Shown in pieces: positions 31,315 to 33,269 of a DNA stretch of 33,269 nt. The stretch lies in contig JAJZLV010000088.1 in NCBI GenBank assembly GCA_021803215.1, forward strand, positions 1 through 33,269, given 5' to 3'. Both the position numbers and the translations under genes were made by a program. Each line of letters starts with the position of its first letter. Positions within the stretch are counted from its first letter, which is position 1. The notes beneath the pieces were generated by a model, which made no database searches, was not told where the DNA came from, and was given only the letters and a program-made list of their open reading frames with translations. The stretch is from Actinomycetes bacterium. GTDB taxonomy: Bacteria > Actinomycetota > Acidimicrobiia > Acidimicrobiales > Bog-793.

Positions 31315-31352
31315 GAGAGCCTGCCTCGGTTCCGGGAGCTCAGAAGACACTC

Positions 31353-32168
31353 GTGTTCCGGCGCCGGAGGACCTCCCAGCCAGAGCAGCCTCGGGCCCGC
31401 TCCGAGCTCGAGCTCGAGATCGAGCGCCGACTCTCGACTCTTGGGGATATGACGGCTCGTGAGGTCATGACCCCGCGGGTGGACGTCGTGGCGCTCGAAG
31501 AGCCGGTCTCCTACGAAGACGTGGCCCGGGCGGTTCGGCGCTCCGGACATTCGCATTTCCCCGTCTACGAGGGCGATCTCGACCACCTCTCGGGAGTCTT
31601 GTTCGTGAAGGACCTCTTTCATCTCGGTCCGCTCGGTTCGGCGACCGTCCCGAAGGCGCTCGAGACCAGCACGCGGCCGCGCCAGCCGTACGTGGTGCCC
31701 GAGTCCCGCATGCTGCTCGAGCTGCTGGCAGAGATGCGAAAGGCTCGACGCGGTTTCGCCGTAGTTGTGGACGAATACGGAGGCGTCGCCGGGGTACTAA
31801 CGATCAACGACCTCGTGAGCGAGCTGGTAGGCGATCTGCAAGACGAGTACGACGAGGCACAGCCGGCCGAGATCGAACGAGTCGATCAGACCCGCTGGCT
31901 GGTGGACGGGTCGACGTCGGTCGACGACGTGGTCGAGCAGACAGGAGCGCCGATCCCCGAGGGCGATTACGTCACCCTCGGGGGTTACCTGTTCGAGCTC
32001 TTCGGGCGGATCCCCGACGAAGGTGACTGCGTGGAGCAGGAGGGCTGGGGTTACAAGGTCACCGAGATGGACCGCCGGCGGATCGACAAGGTCGTCGTCC
32101 AAGCCCCCTCGAAAGGGGCGACTACGATGGAAGAGGACGACCGAGCATCAGAGGGCGAGGTCTTCTAA
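31353..32168 (+). CDS. CBS-pair/CorC_HlyC domain protein (hemolysin/CorC-like, no membrane domain)
   Basis: This 271-residue protein has a helix (SELELEIERRL), then MTAREVMTPRVDVVAL and a CBS pair with SHFPVYEGDLDHLSGVLFVKDL and GFAVVVDEYGGVAGVLTINDLVSELVGDL. It ends in a CorC_HlyC transporter-associated domain (TRWLVDGSTSVDDVVEQ, LGGYLFELFGRIP). The CNNM/DUF21 membrane domain of larger relatives is absent, as in CorC. Members are linked to magnesium and cobalt resistance or adenosine-nucleotide sensing. The ORF track starts at 30789 in a frame antisense to meaning; GTG 31353 gives a complete protein, but its Shine-Dalgarno sequence is weak. ATG 31449 is an alternative that would lose the first helix. 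Confidence 0.87.
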   Translation: MFRRRRTSQPEQPRARSELELEIERRLSTLGDMTAREVMTPRVDVVALEEPVSYEDVARAVRRSGHSHFPVYEGDLDHLSGVLFVKDLFHLGPLGSATVPKALETSTRPRQPYVVPESRMLLELLAEMRKARRGFAVVVDEYGGVAGVLTINDLVSELVGDLQDEYDEAQPAEIERVDQTRWLVDGSTSVDDVVEQTGAPIPEGDYVTLGGYLFELFGRIPDEGDCVEQEGWGYKVTEMDRRRIDKVVVQAPSKGATTMEEDDRASEGEVF

Positions 32169-32169
32169 A

Positions 32170-32244
32170 CGGGAAGTGGCGCAGCTTGGTTAGCGCGCAG
32201 CGTTCGGGACGCTGAGGTCGCGGGTTCGAATCCCGCCTTCCCGA
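32170..32244 (+). tRNA. tRNA-Pro (anticodon CGG)
   Basis: A full cloverleaf can be drawn. The acceptor arms are CGGGAAG/CTTCCCG, the D stem GCGC/GCGC, and the anticodon stem CAGCG/CGCTG with loop TTCGGGA (anticodon CGG, followed by G37 as usual for proline). The variable loop is AGGTC, the T arm is GCGGG-TTCGAAT-CCCGC, and the discriminator is A. CCA is not encoded. It begins two nt after the CBS protein stop codon. The decayed accessory tract begins immediately downstream. Confidence 0.95.
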
Positions 32245-32264
32245 CTCGAAAGGCCCTGGTAGAG

Positions 32265-32285
32265 GGACCGGGCGAGGGCCGGTCC
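32265..32285 (+). terminator. Hairpin downstream of tRNA-Pro
   Basis: GGACCGG (32265-32271) and CCGGTCC (32279-32285) form a perfect 7-bp stem with a 7-nt loop, 20 nt after the tRNA. Moderately T-rich sequence follows (TCATCGCAGTTTCATC). This is probably the tRNA transcript terminator. Confidence 0.45.
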
Positions 32286-32399
32286 TCATCGCAGTTTCAT
32301 CGCACATTCTTCGCACATCAGTTGGGCACGAGCCCTGAACGAGCCCCCTCGCCGGACCGAGCCGCTCTGAAGAGCGGACTCTCCACCAAGGAGGAGGCC

Positions 32400-32558
32400 T
32401 GGCGATCGGCTGCACTGGCCCTGTTTGTCAGGCTGACCCGCGCCACCCACTACCGCCGGCGGCGCCCCGGCCGGGTGACGCCACGCCGGGCCCGCCCCTC
32501 GCCGGCGAACAAGCTCTCGGGCGACGAGGTCCAGGCCGTCTTGGACGTGCTGCGATCG
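32400..32558 (+). pseudogene. IS3-family transposase (OrfB) N-terminal remnant
   Basis: In the frame of the 32322 ORF, residues 27-79 include VRLTRATHYRRRRPGRV and PSPANKLSGDEVQAVLDVLRS. This matches the pattern at the start of many actinobacterial IS3-type OrfB proteins: a short SRATYYRRRRP helix, a basic proline-rich linker, then LSxxERxAVLDVLxSERF. After the final serine the similarity stops abruptly, so the DDE catalytic core is missing. No inverted repeats or OrfA were found. The match is from memory. Confidence 0.5.
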
Positions 32559-32565
32559 GCTACCG

Positions 32566-32667
32566 ATGGAGGCACGCGCCTACCCGATCGCCGTGTCCTG
32601 GAGCGCCGAGGACGCCGCCTGGGTGGCCGACCCCCCTCGACTGGGGATCTCCTGCTTGGCCCGTTGG
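32566..32667 (+). pseudogene. HicB-like antitoxin N-terminal fragment
   Basis: From ATG 32566 the frame reads MEARAYPIAVSWSAEDAAWV, resembling the first two strands of HicB-type antitoxins (YPIVISWSxEDxAWIAxVP). After about 24 residues the expected LPGC/helix region is lost. No HicA toxin is visible. It is short enough that chance similarity remains possible. Confidence 0.35.
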
Positions 32668-32893
32668 TCCGCGGTCAGCCCAGTTGTGTTCATCGGAGGG
32701 CTTCGCTGGTGGAGATCGATGAGCCGTCCTCGGTCCGCGATGGGTCTCAAGGACGGTGCCGGACGACCACCCGTGCTTGCGCCGCGTGCGTTCGATAGCG
32801 ACGGTTCCAGGCTGACCCAGGTGGCAAACGACATGCTGTGACCGGAGCCGGCGCGGCCCTCGTTGCAGTGCGGTCACAGGGTCGGGGACTTGC

Positions 32894-33052
32894 TCAGCAA
32901 AACGCAGTTGGGCTCCAGTGCAGCCCACCGTCGTTGGTGGTCCAGATCCTGTGCGGGTCCCCGATCCCCCTGCCGCCCTGCGAAGTCTCGGATCCAGCCC
33001 GCCTCGGATTGTCAATGGCCAAGTTGATGCACTCGCTGGTGGCCAGGAAAGT
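32894..33052 (-). pseudogene. Asp-box (BNR repeat) protein fragment
   Basis: On the minus strand about 52 residues end in HRIWTTNDGGLHWSP, which contains the Asp-box pattern S/T-x-D-x-G-x-x-W found in sialidase- and Ycf48-like beta-propellers. The preceding ATSECINLA resembles the CxxxxxC(V/I)A strand of those repeats. The frame closes three residues after this repeat, and no signal peptide or further repeats are in frame, so it is a relic at most. Confidence 0.35.
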
Positions 33053-33269
33053 CCTCACCCCTCGTTGTCTCAGACTGACGGCTCGGCCGTTCTCCCTCCC
33101 TTCTGGCGGGCCTCTTTCATGCGGTAGGACTCTCCCGCGGTCGTCACCAAGGGGTCGCAAGGCTCGCTCTGAGCGTGACGCTCGCACCTCTGGACCCGGT
33201 TCCCGGCCTCTACATTCACCCTGACCACCGTCGGCGTCTCCGGCGACCTCCGGTCGATGGAGGCGAATA

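Larger units (their letters stand above)
32245..33269. other. Gene-poor, apparently decayed accessory tract next to tRNA-Pro
   Basis: About 1 kb contains no intact gene I can defend. It holds short stretches that resemble an IS3-type transposase, a HicB antitoxin and an Asp-box protein, listed separately, each interrupted by frame loss. I could not find a second copy of the tRNA 3' end that would mark an attachment site within the window. The sequence continues past the window end. Confidence 0.5.

Noticed and set aside
30789-31352. N-terminal part of the 459-aa CorC ORF
   Set aside because: It reads as arginine-rich nonsense through the receiver gene, and the domain begins only after GTG 31353.
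32122-32415. 97-aa minus-strand ORF reading through the tRNA (RDSNPRPQ)
   Set aside because: The RDSNPRP motif is the familiar artefact of translating a tRNA gene in antisense, not a protein.

Overview
The window is high-GC throughout, with frequent GTG starts and tight ATGA/GTGA/TGATG gene overlaps. It carries actinobacterial hallmark genes: a WhiB-family Fe-S regulator, a GlnR-type orphan response regulator, a GlnA/GlnA2 pair, an F420-type luciferase-like oxidoreductase, and a pair of ArsA-like ATPases. I infer a free-living actinobacterium, possibly a deep-branching one such as Acidimicrobiia. The class-level placement is a guess and not read from a marker gene. Almost all of positions 139-32244 is ordinary, dense chromosome. 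Only the last ~1 kb, after a tRNA-Pro gene, looks like decayed accessory DNA.

Region 1 (139-4667): a large polytopic flippase-like membrane protein with a kinase-like domain (-), an LLM-class oxidoreductase (+), and a phosphofructokinase (+) whose active-site residues (D104, K124) are of the pyrophosphate-using kind, followed by a GC-rich hairpin terminator.

Region 2 (4728-8849): a partner-switching signalling module. It comprises a STAS antagonist, an unnamed helical protein and an RsbW-like ATP-binding protein, translationally coupled on the minus strand. A three-GAF PP2C/SpoIIE phosphatase lies upstream, and a pterin dehydratase gene sits in between. No sigma factor is present.

Region 3 (9047-18929): a group II PLP decarboxylase, a DEDDh exonuclease, a histidine phosphatase, and two cyclic-di-GMP proteins flanking a small membrane protein. 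One is a 4xPAS-GGDEF-EAL protein with all motifs intact. The other is EAL-GAF-GGDEF with a degenerate EAL domain. A DNA methyltransferase with an extra C-terminal, nuclease-fold-like domain follows, then a ~645-bp gene-free gap.

Region 4 (19575-23229): a nitrogen-assimilation island with glnA (-) divergent from glnA2 and glnR (+). The shared intergenic region holds four 11-bp-phased repeat units, a candidate GlnR operator.

Region 5 (23620-32168): Fe-S and housekeeping genes. These are RidA and ErpA/HesB (-), Mrp/ApbC (+), an overlapping alpha/beta-hydrolase - Nudix - metallo-beta-lactamase-fold operon (-), WhiB (-), and then a (+) operon of two ArsA-like ATPases and a receiver-only response regulator, with a CBS-pair/CorC protein 38 nt further on. 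From memory, the RidA / MBL-fold / ArsA pair / WhiB grouping resembles the Rv3677c-Rv3681c (whiB4) region of Mycobacterium tuberculosis and the wblA region of Streptomyces.

Region 6 (32170-33269): tRNA-Pro(CGG), a hairpin, and apparent remnants of an IS3-type transposase, a HicB-like antitoxin and an Asp-box protein. None of these three is intact.

I did not find a CRISPR array, prophage, intact insertion sequence or clearly new multi-gene defence system. The items most worth a second look are the phased glnA/glnA2 repeats, the methyltransferase C-terminal domain, the degenerate EAL and kinase-like domains, and the asymmetric ArsA pair.
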